A stretch of DNA of 64,000 bases, from positions 1-64,000 of the forward strand of contig CALDYY010000056.1 in the NCBI GenBank assembly GCA_937944245.1, read 5' to 3'. This document shows positions 50,093 through 59,405 of this stretch, in pieces (within the stretch, counting starts at the first letter, position 1; each line of letters starts with the position of its first letter). The notes beneath the pieces were generated by a model that saw only the letters and a list, made by a program, of their open reading frames with translations, ran no database searches and was not told the origin of the DNA. Source of the stretch: an uncultured Saprospiraceae bacterium. GTDB lineage: Bacteria; Bacteroidota; Bacteroidia; Chitinophagales; Saprospiraceae. The position numbers and the translations under genes are program-made.

Positions 50093-50131
50093 GTATTTGG
50101 ATGTCTATTTCGTATGGACACCTAAATACCA
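50093..50131 (-). terminator. Hairpin downstream of sigma factor gene
   Basis: GGTATTTGGATGTC / GGACACCTAAATACC inverted repeat. Confidence 0.5.
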
Positions 50132-50139
50132 ATCCCCGT

Positions 50140-50643
50140 TTAGTTAGAAGCATTCAGAGAAGTTTGTAATTCTTTTCTAGCTAGAAAAATTCTACTCTTT
50201 ACTGTTCCCAATGGTAATTCTAGTTCATCTGCAATTTCTTGGTAGCGGTAACCCACGGAGCGCATTTTGAAGGGGACGCTCAAAGTTTTATCTAACTTAA
50301 TAACGGCTTTTTCTATCTCTTCCATTGCAATTTTTGATTCCGCATCATTAATCGTTATGTAGTCGCCGGAATCAATCAGGAAATCAGTGGAAGTCCAATC
50401 AGATAAAGTGCGATTTTTCGTCTTCTTTCTATAATGATTGATAAATGTGTTGCGCATAATCGTGATTAACCAAGCCTTTAAATTTGTATCTGATTTGAAC
50501 ATCCCTCTATATTTAAAAGCACGATAGGCAGTTTCCTGATATAGATCATCAGCATCAAATTTATCACTGCACAATTTCATGGCGAACGCTTTGAGTACAT
50601 GCTCCATCGTTCCGAATTGATAAGAAAATTCTTGAACTGTCAT
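50140..50643 (-). CDS. RNA polymerase ECF-type sigma factor
   Basis: 167 aa; DADDLYQETAYRAFKYRGMFKSDTNLKAWLITIMRNTFINHYRKK; region 4 YRYQEIADELELPLGTVKSRIFLARKEL. Confidence 0.94.
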   Translation of the reverse strand: MTVQEFSYQFGTMEHVLKAFAMKLCSDKFDADDLYQETAYRAFKYRGMFKSDTNLKAWLITIMRNTFINHYRKKTKNRTLSDWTSTDFLIDSGDYITINDAESKIAMEEIEKAVIKLDKTLSVPFKMRSVGYRYQEIADELELPLGTVKSRIFLARKELQTSLNASN

Positions 50644-50904
50644 AGATTGATAGTTTTACTATTGTTTTATATAATTATACTACTTTTTTATTAGAAGACA
50701 AATCTGCTTATTTTTTGTTCATTATCAAGTAAATTATTTTTGAATAGAGAATTGTTAATATATTTTAACTAAAAAAAAAAGATATTTTGTAGTTTAAGAT
50801 TAAACAAAAAATAGTTAATGTTGTCTATATAGTAGTAAAACTATTAAATAATAAAGTAAAATACTGATCTTAATATTTTTTTTACATCACTATAATAGAC
50901 TAGC

Positions 50905-51660
50905 ATGAATAAACTAATCATAATACTAACACTAACTTTTTCTTCGCTCCATTTGACAGCTCAGCAAGTTCCATTAAATCAGGCAATTATGGTTGTCAAT
51001 CCCGAGAAGTATGGCAGAAATGAAATGAAGTATATTGTACAGGGCGATAACTTAATGAGACAAGGTGATTTTGAGAACGCCATATTAGCCTATGATAATG
51101 CCGTTGCAACTGACCCATTTTTGGCAGAGGCTTATGCTAGACGTGCATTGGCAAAAAAAAGAATAGGAAGGGTAACGGAGGCTTCAGCAGATGTTAAAAT
51201 GGCAATTTCGCTGAATAGTTATTCTATCAGTTTGTATGCTAGTGTTTTAGGAGGTAACAAATTGGATATTTTAGCTTTCGACCCTGAGTTAATTCTCTTT
51301 GAGGAAGAGCCATATCTTGAATTTCTTTACAATGAAGTGATTGATAAAAAACTATCTGGTGATATTTTAGATGCTCTTGTTGACATTAATGAGATAATGC
51401 TTGAAGTAGAAGAAATTGACCCAATTTTGTACAAACTGCGTGGCAATCTGTATATGATGATTGGTCGCTACTACGATGCAATTCAGGACTACGACAAAGC
51501 AATTCGGAAAGATATAAATATGGCTGAAGCCTATTTTAATAGAGGACTTGCAAAATTAAAGGCTTATAATAGGTCTGATGGGTGTGCTGACTTAGCGCAA
51601 GGCGTTGCACTAGGATATGAAAAAGGAGCAGAGAAAGCCCAGCTTTTCTGTGGGTTTTAG
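50905..51660 (+). CDS. TPR repeat secreted protein
   Basis: Signal peptide; AILAYDNAVATDPFLAEAYARRALAKKRIGR and YYDAIQDYDKAIRKDINMAEAYFNRGLAKLKAY. Confidence 0.85.
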   Translation: MNKLIIILTLTFSSLHLTAQQVPLNQAIMVVNPEKYGRNEMKYIVQGDNLMRQGDFENAILAYDNAVATDPFLAEAYARRALAKKRIGRVTEASADVKMAISLNSYSISLYASVLGGNKLDILAFDPELILFEEEPYLEFLYNEVIDKKLSGDILDALVDINEIMLEVEEIDPILYKLRGNLYMMIGRYYDAIQDYDKAIRKDINMAEAYFNRGLAKLKAYNRSDGCADLAQGVALGYEKGAEKAQLFCGF

Positions 51661-51791
51661 CCATAAATTAAATTCATCATACATAGAGGTATTGTGTCAT
51701 CTGGAGTTGTTGGTTTTGTAGTGCAATACCTCTCAATTTAGGGAATCATTCGATTACATATATTTTTTAATTAATTAAAACTGATTTTTTT

Positions 51792-52622
51792 ATGAGAAAC
51801 GTAAAGTTTTTGATGTTGTTTGCGTCGTTTGCACTACTCGCTAGCTGTGCCGTTGTAAAACAAGGTGAGGTAGGCGTAAAGCGAACGCTCGGTAAATATT
51901 CAAATACGCCTTATACAGAAGGTTTGAGAATTTATAATCCTTTTGTATCTACAATTGTCAAAGTACCTGTTCAAACACAAAACCTTGAAGTTGAGTTAGT
52001 CATTCCATCCAAAGAAGGATTGAATATTCGCTCTGAAGTGTCTATTTTATACCAGTTGATGCAAAGACAAACGCCAACCTTATTGCGAGAAATTGGCGAG
52101 AGTTATGAGCGTAACATTATTTTACCAGTCTTCCGTTCAGCCGTTTCTGATGTTTCTGCTCGATTTCTAGCGAAAGACATGCATACTAGCGAGCGTGCAA
52201 CCATCGAAGTAGCCATTCGCGATCAAATGATGAAATTGTTAGATGGTAGAGGAATTGAAATTGAGGCTGTTTTATTGAAAAGTATTCAATTACCAGCAAG
52301 TTTAGCGAGAGCAATCGAAATGAAGTTGGAGGCAGAGCAACAAGCGGAAAGAATGAAATTTGTCCTGGATGAAGAAAGAAGAGAAGCTGACCGTAAACGA
52401 ATTCAGGCGGAAGGTGTTAGAGATGCTCAAGCAATCATTTCAGAAGGCTTAACTCCAATGCTACTGCAATACAAGTCCATTGAAACGTTCTTGGAATTAG
52501 CTAAGTCGCCAAATGCGAAAGTAATTATCAGCGACGGGAGTACGCCGTTACCAATGATATTGGATTCTGAACCTTCGCGTAACACTACAAACACAGGTAC
52601 TAGAATTCAAACAAGGAATTAA
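51792..52622 (+). CDS. Prohibitin/SPFH domain lipoprotein
   Basis: LLASCAVVKQGEVGVKRTLGKYSNTPYTEGLRIYNPFVSTIVKVPVQTQNLEVEL; coiled-coil EAEQQAERMKFVLDEERREADRKRIQAEG. Confidence 0.93.
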   Translation: MRNVKFLMLFASFALLASCAVVKQGEVGVKRTLGKYSNTPYTEGLRIYNPFVSTIVKVPVQTQNLEVELVIPSKEGLNIRSEVSILYQLMQRQTPTLLREIGESYERNIILPVFRSAVSDVSARFLAKDMHTSERATIEVAIRDQMMKLLDGRGIEIEAVLLKSIQLPASLARAIEMKLEAEQQAERMKFVLDEERREADRKRIQAEGVRDAQAIISEGLTPMLLQYKSIETFLELAKSPNAKVIISDGSTPLPMILDSEPSRNTTNTGTRIQTRN

Positions 52623-52657
52623 GGTTAGAGTTAGTTTTTTAATAATTAATCATTTGG

Positions 52658-52687
52658 GAGACTGCCCGCAAGGGCAGCCTCTTTTTT
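52658..52687 (+). terminator. Rho-independent terminator
   Basis: GAGaCTGCCC-gcaa-GGGCAGcCTC followed by TTTTTT. Confidence 0.85.
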
Positions 52688-53243
52688 ATTTTGTTACAAT
52701 AGGAACAGCAACTTTAGTCCTGTCCCATGCAAGTGTAAGCATCAATGTCTCTCCTTCTTCAAAAGCAATTGTGAACTGTTCTATGGATTGTTCCACTTTT
52801 TGGACGGGTACAGTTACAACAATTTCATCTTTTGCTTCATCCCTACTAGCTTTTCCACCTTTAAACACGCTAATCCCCCAGCTATATTCACTTTTATTGA
52901 AAACGACATCCCAACTATCTTGGTTAGGTACTGTCCAAAGAGTATATTTACCTGCTGGCAGTTTTTTTTCATTGATAGTCAATGCTTTATTGGTTTCAAA
53001 TATAGTAGCCTCGTTTGCGCCTGTTCGCCAAGTTTCGCCGTAAGGCACTAATGCACCAAATATCTCTCTTCCTTTTTTAGAGGGGCGACTGTAAGTAACG
53101 TTTATATCTAAATCGCTGCTGGTGTAATTAGTTGTTACTTCTGGACTAGCTTTTTTAGTTTGCTCCTGTAAGTAAGGAAATGCTAAAAAACCTGCTAATG
53201 CCAGTACCCCTAGTGTAATTAAGACCCATTTAAAAATTTTCAT
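52686..53243 (-). CDS. DUF2911 domain-containing protein
   Basis: VTYSRPSKKGREIFGALVPYGETWRTGANEATIFETNKALTINEKKLPAGKYTLWTVPNQDSWDVVFNK. Confidence 0.93.
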   Translation of the reverse strand: MKIFKWVLITLGVLALAGFLAFPYLQEQTKKASPEVTTNYTSSDLDINVTYSRPSKKGREIFGALVPYGETWRTGANEATIFETNKALTINEKKLPAGKYTLWTVPNQDSWDVVFNKSEYSWGISVFKGGKASRDEAKDEIVVTVPVQKVEQSIEQFTIAFEEGETLMLTLAWDRTKVAVPIVTK

Positions 53244-53258
53244 AATGAAAATATGTTT

Positions 53259-54332
53259 TTAATAAACCAAAAATTTTGTTGTCGCTACTTTATTACCTAC
53301 TCGGATAGTTACCAGTTTAACACCTGCTGGAGCATCCATTCTAAAAGTATGTTGACCTTCAGCAAGTTGACTATTGTATATAGTTTTTATTTTTTTACCT
53401 GCTAAATCAAATAGGTCAATTTGTGCATTTGGAATATTTGCACTTGCATGCAGTTGTAGTTCCGCATAACCTTGAAAGGAAGGAATATTCCAACTTAAAT
53501 TTGGAATAGCAACATTATTGGTATTAGAAACCACTTCCAAGCGAATAGTAGAAATAACGTAAGCATTCACAAAGTCAAAACGCATACCATTTTCTTTCCA
53601 AATAACAACTGCTAGTTGAAGATTATCCTCTTTAGCGGCATCCACTATTTTGCTGTTGCCTGTCTCAAAACGTCCGTCTATATTTCTTCCCGAAGGAGTT
53701 ATGCCAGAGGTAATTATTTGACCAAATGAATTACCAGTTATTTCATCAAGTAAAATCATCTTGTGCGTGTCGCGCCCCCTGCTGGCTTGGTCTTCCACCA
53801 CACTCTTTAGAATTGGATAAATTGCCAAACGGTAATTGCCATCGCCACTACTAAAGAAAGTAGTTTTAGTTTCAATGAGTAGTGTATTTGTACTGGTTTG
53901 CAAAACAGCATTTATGCCTGTTTGTACAGCAGGCGTGTTTCCATTCGCGGTACGTGCCATGTCGCGTGCCATAGCCGCAGTATTAGCGTCCCTACCCGTC
54001 AAACGTTGACTGTTGAAGAAGAATACGGGTTGACCATAGCTTAATCCGCCTTCAAAATTAGCAACAATATCTTGCGCTGTTTTGGAATAAAGTTTGCTGC
54101 CAGTATCGTAATGTGCAGCAATGAGAATAGAGTTGCTTTGGTTGTCATCAATCATTTGCCTAAAAGTTGTCCACGATACACCACCACAAATGGGACACCA
54201 AGTCGCTGTTTTTTTGGTGATGATGGAATATTGGGTCGTAGGAACTTGCAACGTTTGTGCAGTTAAGCTAAAAGGGAAAAAGTAAAATAGTGCTGAATAA
54301 AGTAGTAATTTTTTCATAAGTCGTTGTATCAT
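53259..54332 (-). CDS. Omp28-like/thioredoxin-fold secreted protein with T9SS type A sorting domain
   Basis: KTATWCPICGGVSWTTFRQMID; C-terminal AELQLHASANIPNAQIDLFDLAGKKIKTIYNSQLAEGQHTFRMDAPAGVKLVTIRVGNKVATTKFLVY. Confidence 0.78.
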   Translation of the reverse strand: MIQRLMKKLLLYSALFYFFPFSLTAQTLQVPTTQYSIITKKTATWCPICGGVSWTTFRQMIDDNQSNSILIAAHYDTGSKLYSKTAQDIVANFEGGLSYGQPVFFFNSQRLTGRDANTAAMARDMARTANGNTPAVQTGINAVLQTSTNTLLIETKTTFFSSGDGNYRLAIYPILKSVVEDQASRGRDTHKMILLDEITGNSFGQIITSGITPSGRNIDGRFETGNSKIVDAAKEDNLQLAVVIWKENGMRFDFVNAYVISTIRLEVVSNTNNVAIPNLSWNIPSFQGYAELQLHASANIPNAQIDLFDLAGKKIKTIYNSQLAEGQHTFRMDAPAGVKLVTIRVGNKVATTKFLVY

Positions 54333-55660
54333 AAGGATGAATAAACAAATTGAATACTCTGCTTTGTATGTGTTGTAATTTTAAAACGCTCACTCATGCG
54401 GTAGCCAACTATCCAACAAATTTCGCCATTTGATTCCAGAATCCAAACTTTTTCTTTCGCCATGCGAGATAACTTAACATTGGAAAAAAAATCTTGTAAT
54501 TTCTGGCTTTTACCTTGCATTCCAATAGGCTGAAAAGTATCTCCTGCCTGCCATCGCCTTAATTTTAGTGGAAAATGTAATTTATCTGCTTCAAAATAAG
54601 CTACGTTAGTATCATCGGAAAAAGTTTTTGGAGGTACTGTTTTTTGTATCATCAATTTGCCTTTATCTAGCTGTAGTTCTTGCGTTTCTGGATAAATCCA
54701 CAATATATTAGTTTGTTTATTAACAATAGGACTGATAATCAAATTATTGCGGTCAATTAAACATTCGTGAGTTGGCGAAAAAAACTGCTTGCCTGTTCGT
54801 TGGCTTTCCATTATTTGCTGTACTTGGTCAGCATGGAATTGATACTCCACCAAAATTTGATAGAGTATAGTCCTGGGGGCAGGTAATTCATTTAACTGAT
54901 GTAGGTCAAGCAAAACTTTATCTTCTTTTTCTTGTACAATTTGTGCTTTGAAATGCTTGATTGCCCAATCAAAAATGGTATTCGTATCTTTTAGGTGGTT
55001 AATAGTCTGCTGGGCAGTAATTTCTAAATTTGGATTAATCACTTTCAATGTGGGAATCACATGATGCCGAATTTTATTTCGTGCATATTTATCCTCAGCG
55101 TTAGAGCTATCTTCTCGAAAAGTGATATGGTTTTCATTGGCATACTGCTCAATTTGTGCTTTGGTAGCAAATAATAAAGGACGAATAATATTTTTATTTT
55201 TTTGAGGAATACCAATTAAGCCCTTGATGCCTGTTCCTTTAGTGAAATTGTAAATTAGTGTTTCAATAGAGTCGTTTAAGTGATGAGCCGTAGCAATGAA
55301 ATCATAGTTAAATTGCTGACGAATTTTCTCCAACCAATCATAACGCAGTTGTCGAGCCACAAGTTGAATAGATTGGCTGGCATCCTCTGCTATTTGTTGC
55401 GTCGGAAAGTTAATCGTATGGAAAGGCACATTAAGTTGGTGCGCTAATGCTTTCACAAATTGTTCATCGCCAAGAGAATCTTTTCCGCGAAGCTGAAAAT
55501 TGCAATGGGCAATTCCAAAATGCCAATCATCAGCGGCGGCTAAATGACAAAGCACCACAGAATCCACACCACCACTTACAGCAATCAGCATTTTATGATT
55601 AGGTTCGATAAAATGCTGATTGTTTTTCCTAAAATCGTCTAGCATGGTTGAGTTGTTCAT
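54329..55660 (-). CDS. tilS: tRNA(Ile)-lysidine synthase TilS
   Basis: MLIAVSGGVDSVVLCHL PP-loop; GTGIKGLIGIP; KYARNKIRHHVIPTL. Confidence 0.96.
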   Translation of the reverse strand: MNNSTMLDDFRKNNQHFIEPNHKMLIAVSGGVDSVVLCHLAAADDWHFGIAHCNFQLRGKDSLGDEQFVKALAHQLNVPFHTINFPTQQIAEDASQSIQLVARQLRYDWLEKIRQQFNYDFIATAHHLNDSIETLIYNFTKGTGIKGLIGIPQKNKNIIRPLLFATKAQIEQYANENHITFREDSSNAEDKYARNKIRHHVIPTLKVINPNLEITAQQTINHLKDTNTIFDWAIKHFKAQIVQEKEDKVLLDLHQLNELPAPRTILYQILVEYQFHADQVQQIMESQRTGKQFFSPTHECLIDRNNLIISPIVNKQTNILWIYPETQELQLDKGKLMIQKTVPPKTFSDDTNVAYFEADKLHFPLKLRRWQAGDTFQPIGMQGKSQKLQDFFSNVKLSRMAKEKVWILESNGEICWIVGYRMSERFKITTHTKQSIQFVYSSL

Positions 55661-55694
55661 TCATAAAGAATAAACCATTACCCCTTCATTGAGT

Positions 55695-57236
55695 TTAAGC
55701 CATTACTTTGCTTGTTGCATAAGTGTAGTATCTTGCACCAAGCGTAACGCCTTCTTGCCCAATTGCAGCGAGTGCAAACTCATCGTTAGGTGATAAAATA
55801 CTGTCTTTCAGTTGCTTTCTATGTAGTTTTTCATAAGTATCGTAGTTTAGTGGGGTGCGCTCTGCTAACTTTTTAGCAATATTAAATTTACCGACCACTG
55901 ATGCCCACTCTGACTGTATAGTAGCTTCAAAAACTTTTGATTTTGAACCACTGCCATAGCCGAAAAAGCCAATTTTTTTGCCTTCTACTAAGCTATTGTT
56001 GATGCTGTCTGCTTCGAGTGTACCCATAAGTGCTAGAAAAATAGAGGCAGCATACATATTTCCTATTTCGCCAGAATAATATTGGGCTTTGGCAATCTTT
56101 TCTTTTACTAAATGACGATATTCTTCTGTTTGACTTACCCCTTTCAAGAAATTAGCGTAGGCTTTATCATAACTTTTTTGATTATCAAAATGTGTTTCCA
56201 AAGGAATTTGCAAGTCGTATTTTGCAGTTAAATTAGACCATTTTCCAGAACGTTGTAGCTCTTGCACGAAAATCTCCATAAAGATACGTTTGCCATGAAA
56301 AGCATAAGGCAAGTGGAAAATCAAACGCTCCCAACGGTCAAGAACAGTCTCTTGTTCGTGCATAATAGATTGATCAATAGCCTTTTGTCTAAAATGAGCA
56401 TAAGCTTCTCTAATTCTATTTTGGTAAGTCAAATTAGAAAAAGGACCATCAAAAATAGGTGTTTCTTTGTGCAGGTTGATAGTCTCGTCGTTGTCATCTA
56501 TAAAGCCTTTTACTTCTAATGAATCGGTTAACTTTTCCAAAAGCTGTTGGCTATCTATGTGGTCAATACCCGCTAGTTGCAATACTTCAGCTATGATTTG
56601 TGTTTTGGAAAAAGTACGCAAAGGTTTGTAGAAATCATGTTCACTATTCATGGCTACGCCAAAAGGTTCATCAATTCGGAGCAATCTTGGTTGATGCTTG
56701 ACCAGCATAGCCACCGCACCAGCGCCTTGTGTGTATTCTCCAGTAGAAGCTAATTCATACTTTGCAAAATCGGAACAAACGACAATGCCAATACGCTGCT
56801 CATCGCCACGTAACCAGTCGAGTGTGTTGTGGAGTGCATCCACGCCACCTACGCAAGCAAAAGTCAAGTCCACTACATCACAATTCAAGAAGCAGTTGTG
56901 CCCATAAATGAGAGCATATTTTTGGTTAAGCATGTTGGTAACATAAGTAGCTGTGGGTTTTGCACCATCCAAACCACTTTCTGTGCCCAGATATATTCTG
57001 CCAATCGTACTTGGGTTCAAGTTGTTTTTATCTATCAATTCAGCTATTGCATTGGCTGCCATTGTTGCTGCATCCTCGTGAACATCGGGAATCGCCATGT
57101 TAGTCAATCCAAGTCCTTTGTTGAGTTTATCGTACTCTATTTTACGCTCTGCTGCAAGCGTTGAAATGGGCAAATAAAGTTTGGGAATGTAGAGCGACAT
57201 ATCGTCAATACCAATGTTTGCTAAATTTTTACTCAT
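55695..57236 (-). CDS. Hydroxymethylglutaryl-CoA synthase family protein
   Basis: IGIDDMSLYIPKLYLPISTLA, DVVDLTFACVGGVDALHNTLDWLRG (active-site Cys), GEIGNMYAASIFLAL, FFGYGSGSKSKVFE. Confidence 0.93.
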   Translation of the reverse strand: MSKNLANIGIDDMSLYIPKLYLPISTLAAERKIEYDKLNKGLGLTNMAIPDVHEDAATMAANAIAELIDKNNLNPSTIGRIYLGTESGLDGAKPTATYVTNMLNQKYALIYGHNCFLNCDVVDLTFACVGGVDALHNTLDWLRGDEQRIGIVVCSDFAKYELASTGEYTQGAGAVAMLVKHQPRLLRIDEPFGVAMNSEHDFYKPLRTFSKTQIIAEVLQLAGIDHIDSQQLLEKLTDSLEVKGFIDDNDETINLHKETPIFDGPFSNLTYQNRIREAYAHFRQKAIDQSIMHEQETVLDRWERLIFHLPYAFHGKRIFMEIFVQELQRSGKWSNLTAKYDLQIPLETHFDNQKSYDKAYANFLKGVSQTEEYRHLVKEKIAKAQYYSGEIGNMYAASIFLALMGTLEADSINNSLVEGKKIGFFGYGSGSKSKVFEATIQSEWASVVGKFNIAKKLAERTPLNYDTYEKLHRKQLKDSILSPNDEFALAAIGQEGVTLGARYYTYATSKVMA

Positions 57237-57475
57237 GATTTTATTGCTTTAAAGCAGTTTTTAGGTACTCACTGCTTAATTTCAACGACAAACAAGCACA
57301 AATGAAAGAGGTTTATTTTGTGCTTTTATTTTAGAAATCGTAAATGTATATTTTTGGAATAGCAGTATAAAAATGGGTATAATTTTACGCCATCTTAATA
57401 AACTTAACAGGAAAGATGTGCGATTCGCCAACAAAACATTACTTTTGATTTGCAAAAAAATAACTGCTGTTTTCA

Positions 57476-59317
57476 ATGAATATTATTGACATATTGCAAA
57501 ATGGGGTGCTAGAAGGCTTGAAATCCTTGTATGGATTGGATTTTACAACGGATAAAATAGTGATTAGCACTACTAGAAAAGAATTTGTAGGTGATTACAC
57601 ATTAGTCGTCTTTCCTTTCACAAAAGATACCCGAAAAAAGCCCGAAGAAGTAGGCGAAGAATTAGGAGCATACTTAAAAGCAAATGCTCCTTTAGTCGCC
57701 GACTTCAATGTGATTAAAGGGTTCTTGAATCTAGTAGTTAATGATTCTTTTTGGCTTAATTTTTTGGCGAATGCTACTCAGAATGAACATTTTGGACGGC
57801 AACCACGCTTAGGTAAAAAAGTAATGGTTGAGTTTTCTTCACCCAATACAAATAAACCTTTGCATTTAGGGCATATTCGCAATATTTTATTGGGATGGTC
57901 GTGTAGTCAAATTTTAGATGCTGCTGGTTATGATGTGGTGAAGACTCAGATTATCAACGATAGAGGAATTGCAATTTGTAAGAGTATGTTAGCTTGGCGC
58001 AGTTTTGGTTTAGGCGCAACTCCTGCAAGTACAGGCATAAAAAGCGATCATTTTGTGGGTCAATATTATGTATTGTTTGAGCAAAAATTTCAGGAGGAAT
58101 ACAAAGCATGGCAACAAACAGAAGTGGCAAAAGCTATTTTTGAGCAAAAACATAAACCTGACCAAGATGAGCATATTTTTTTTAAGCAATATAAAAACGA
58201 CTATTTCAACCAATATAGCGACTTAGGCAGGCAAGCTCGGGAAATGCTATTGCAATGGGAGGCAGGCGACTTAGGCATTCGCAATTTATGGAAAATGATG
58301 AACAACTGGGTGTATCAAGGATTTGAGGAAACCTATTTCAGGTTGGGAGTGAATTTCGATAAATTGTACTACGAATCAGATACCTATTTGTTAGGCAAAG
58401 AAATTATAGATCAAGGTTTGGCAAAGGGGATATTCTACAAAAAAGAAGACGGTTCCGTTTGGATTGACCTAACAGATGCTAAACTTGACCATAAATTGGT
58501 GTTGCGAAGTGATGGGACTTCTGTGTATGTAACGCAAGATATTGGCACGGCTCAAGTGCGCTATCAAGATTTTAGTGTGGAGCGTATGGTTTACACCGTT
58601 GCTGATGAGCAGAACTATCACTTCCAAGTGCTGTTTGAAATCATGAAACGACTTGGCGAACCTTATGCGGATGGTTTATATCACCTTTCTTATGGCATGG
58701 TGGATTTGCCGACAGGCAAAATGAAAAGCCGCGAAGGCACTGTGGTGGATGCCGACGATTTGATGGCGGAAGTGATTGAGGAAGCGCGCCAAAACATGCA
58801 AGAGCGTAGCGAAATTACAGACTTGTCCGTAGAAGAACGAGAAGAGATTATTCGCAAAATTGGTTTGGCGGCTTTGAAGTTCTTCATTATTAAAGTGCAG
58901 CCCAAAAAACGCATGGTGTTTGACCCAAAAGAATCGGTAGATATGCAAGGGCAAACTGGACCTTATGTACAAAATGCCTATGTACGCATAAGGTCCATCT
59001 TGCGCAGAAGTGCGACAAATAGCTTGAATTATGCGGACTACACCAACTTAGAGGTGGCTGAAAAGGAACTGATATTAAAAATGTATGCTTATCCTGATGT
59101 TATTCAAAGTGCAGCAGCGAATTATGACCCATCAGAAATTGCGAACTATTGCTACGATTTAGCTAAGATGTTTCATAAGTTTTATCACGATTTCCCCATT
59201 TTGCGTGCGGAGTCGGAAGGTGCTAAACATTTTAGATTACAATTAATTACGCTAATAGCTAGTGTACTGAAATCGGCAATGGAATTGTTGGGAATTGAAA
59301 TGCCAGAAAGGATGTAA
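57476..59317 (+). CDS. argS: Arginyl-tRNA synthetase
   Basis: 613 aa; VEFSSPNTNKPLHLGHIRNILLGWS class I motif; KMKSREGTVVDADDLM; C-terminal anticodon-binding domain. Confidence 0.97.
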   Translation: MNIIDILQNGVLEGLKSLYGLDFTTDKIVISTTRKEFVGDYTLVVFPFTKDTRKKPEEVGEELGAYLKANAPLVADFNVIKGFLNLVVNDSFWLNFLANATQNEHFGRQPRLGKKVMVEFSSPNTNKPLHLGHIRNILLGWSCSQILDAAGYDVVKTQIINDRGIAICKSMLAWRSFGLGATPASTGIKSDHFVGQYYVLFEQKFQEEYKAWQQTEVAKAIFEQKHKPDQDEHIFFKQYKNDYFNQYSDLGRQAREMLLQWEAGDLGIRNLWKMMNNWVYQGFEETYFRLGVNFDKLYYESDTYLLGKEIIDQGLAKGIFYKKEDGSVWIDLTDAKLDHKLVLRSDGTSVYVTQDIGTAQVRYQDFSVERMVYTVADEQNYHFQVLFEIMKRLGEPYADGLYHLSYGMVDLPTGKMKSREGTVVDADDLMAEVIEEARQNMQERSEITDLSVEEREEIIRKIGLAALKFFIIKVQPKKRMVFDPKESVDMQGQTGPYVQNAYVRIRSILRRSATNSLNYADYTNLEVAEKELILKMYAYPDVIQSAAANYDPSEIANYCYDLAKMFHKFYHDFPILRAESEGAKHFRLQLITLIASVLKSAMELLGIEMPERM

Positions 59318-59405
59318 TTTTTATTTGATAGTTGAGCTATTGATTTGTTTATGCTAGGTTGAATTTAATCATTTTCTTTAACATCATTAATTATTTAACA
59401 TCAAT

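Noticed and set aside
58010-58972. Minus-strand ORFs inside argS (58010-58213, 58676-58972, 58690-58914)
   Set aside because: Antisense to highly conserved argS sequence; typical spurious ORFs.
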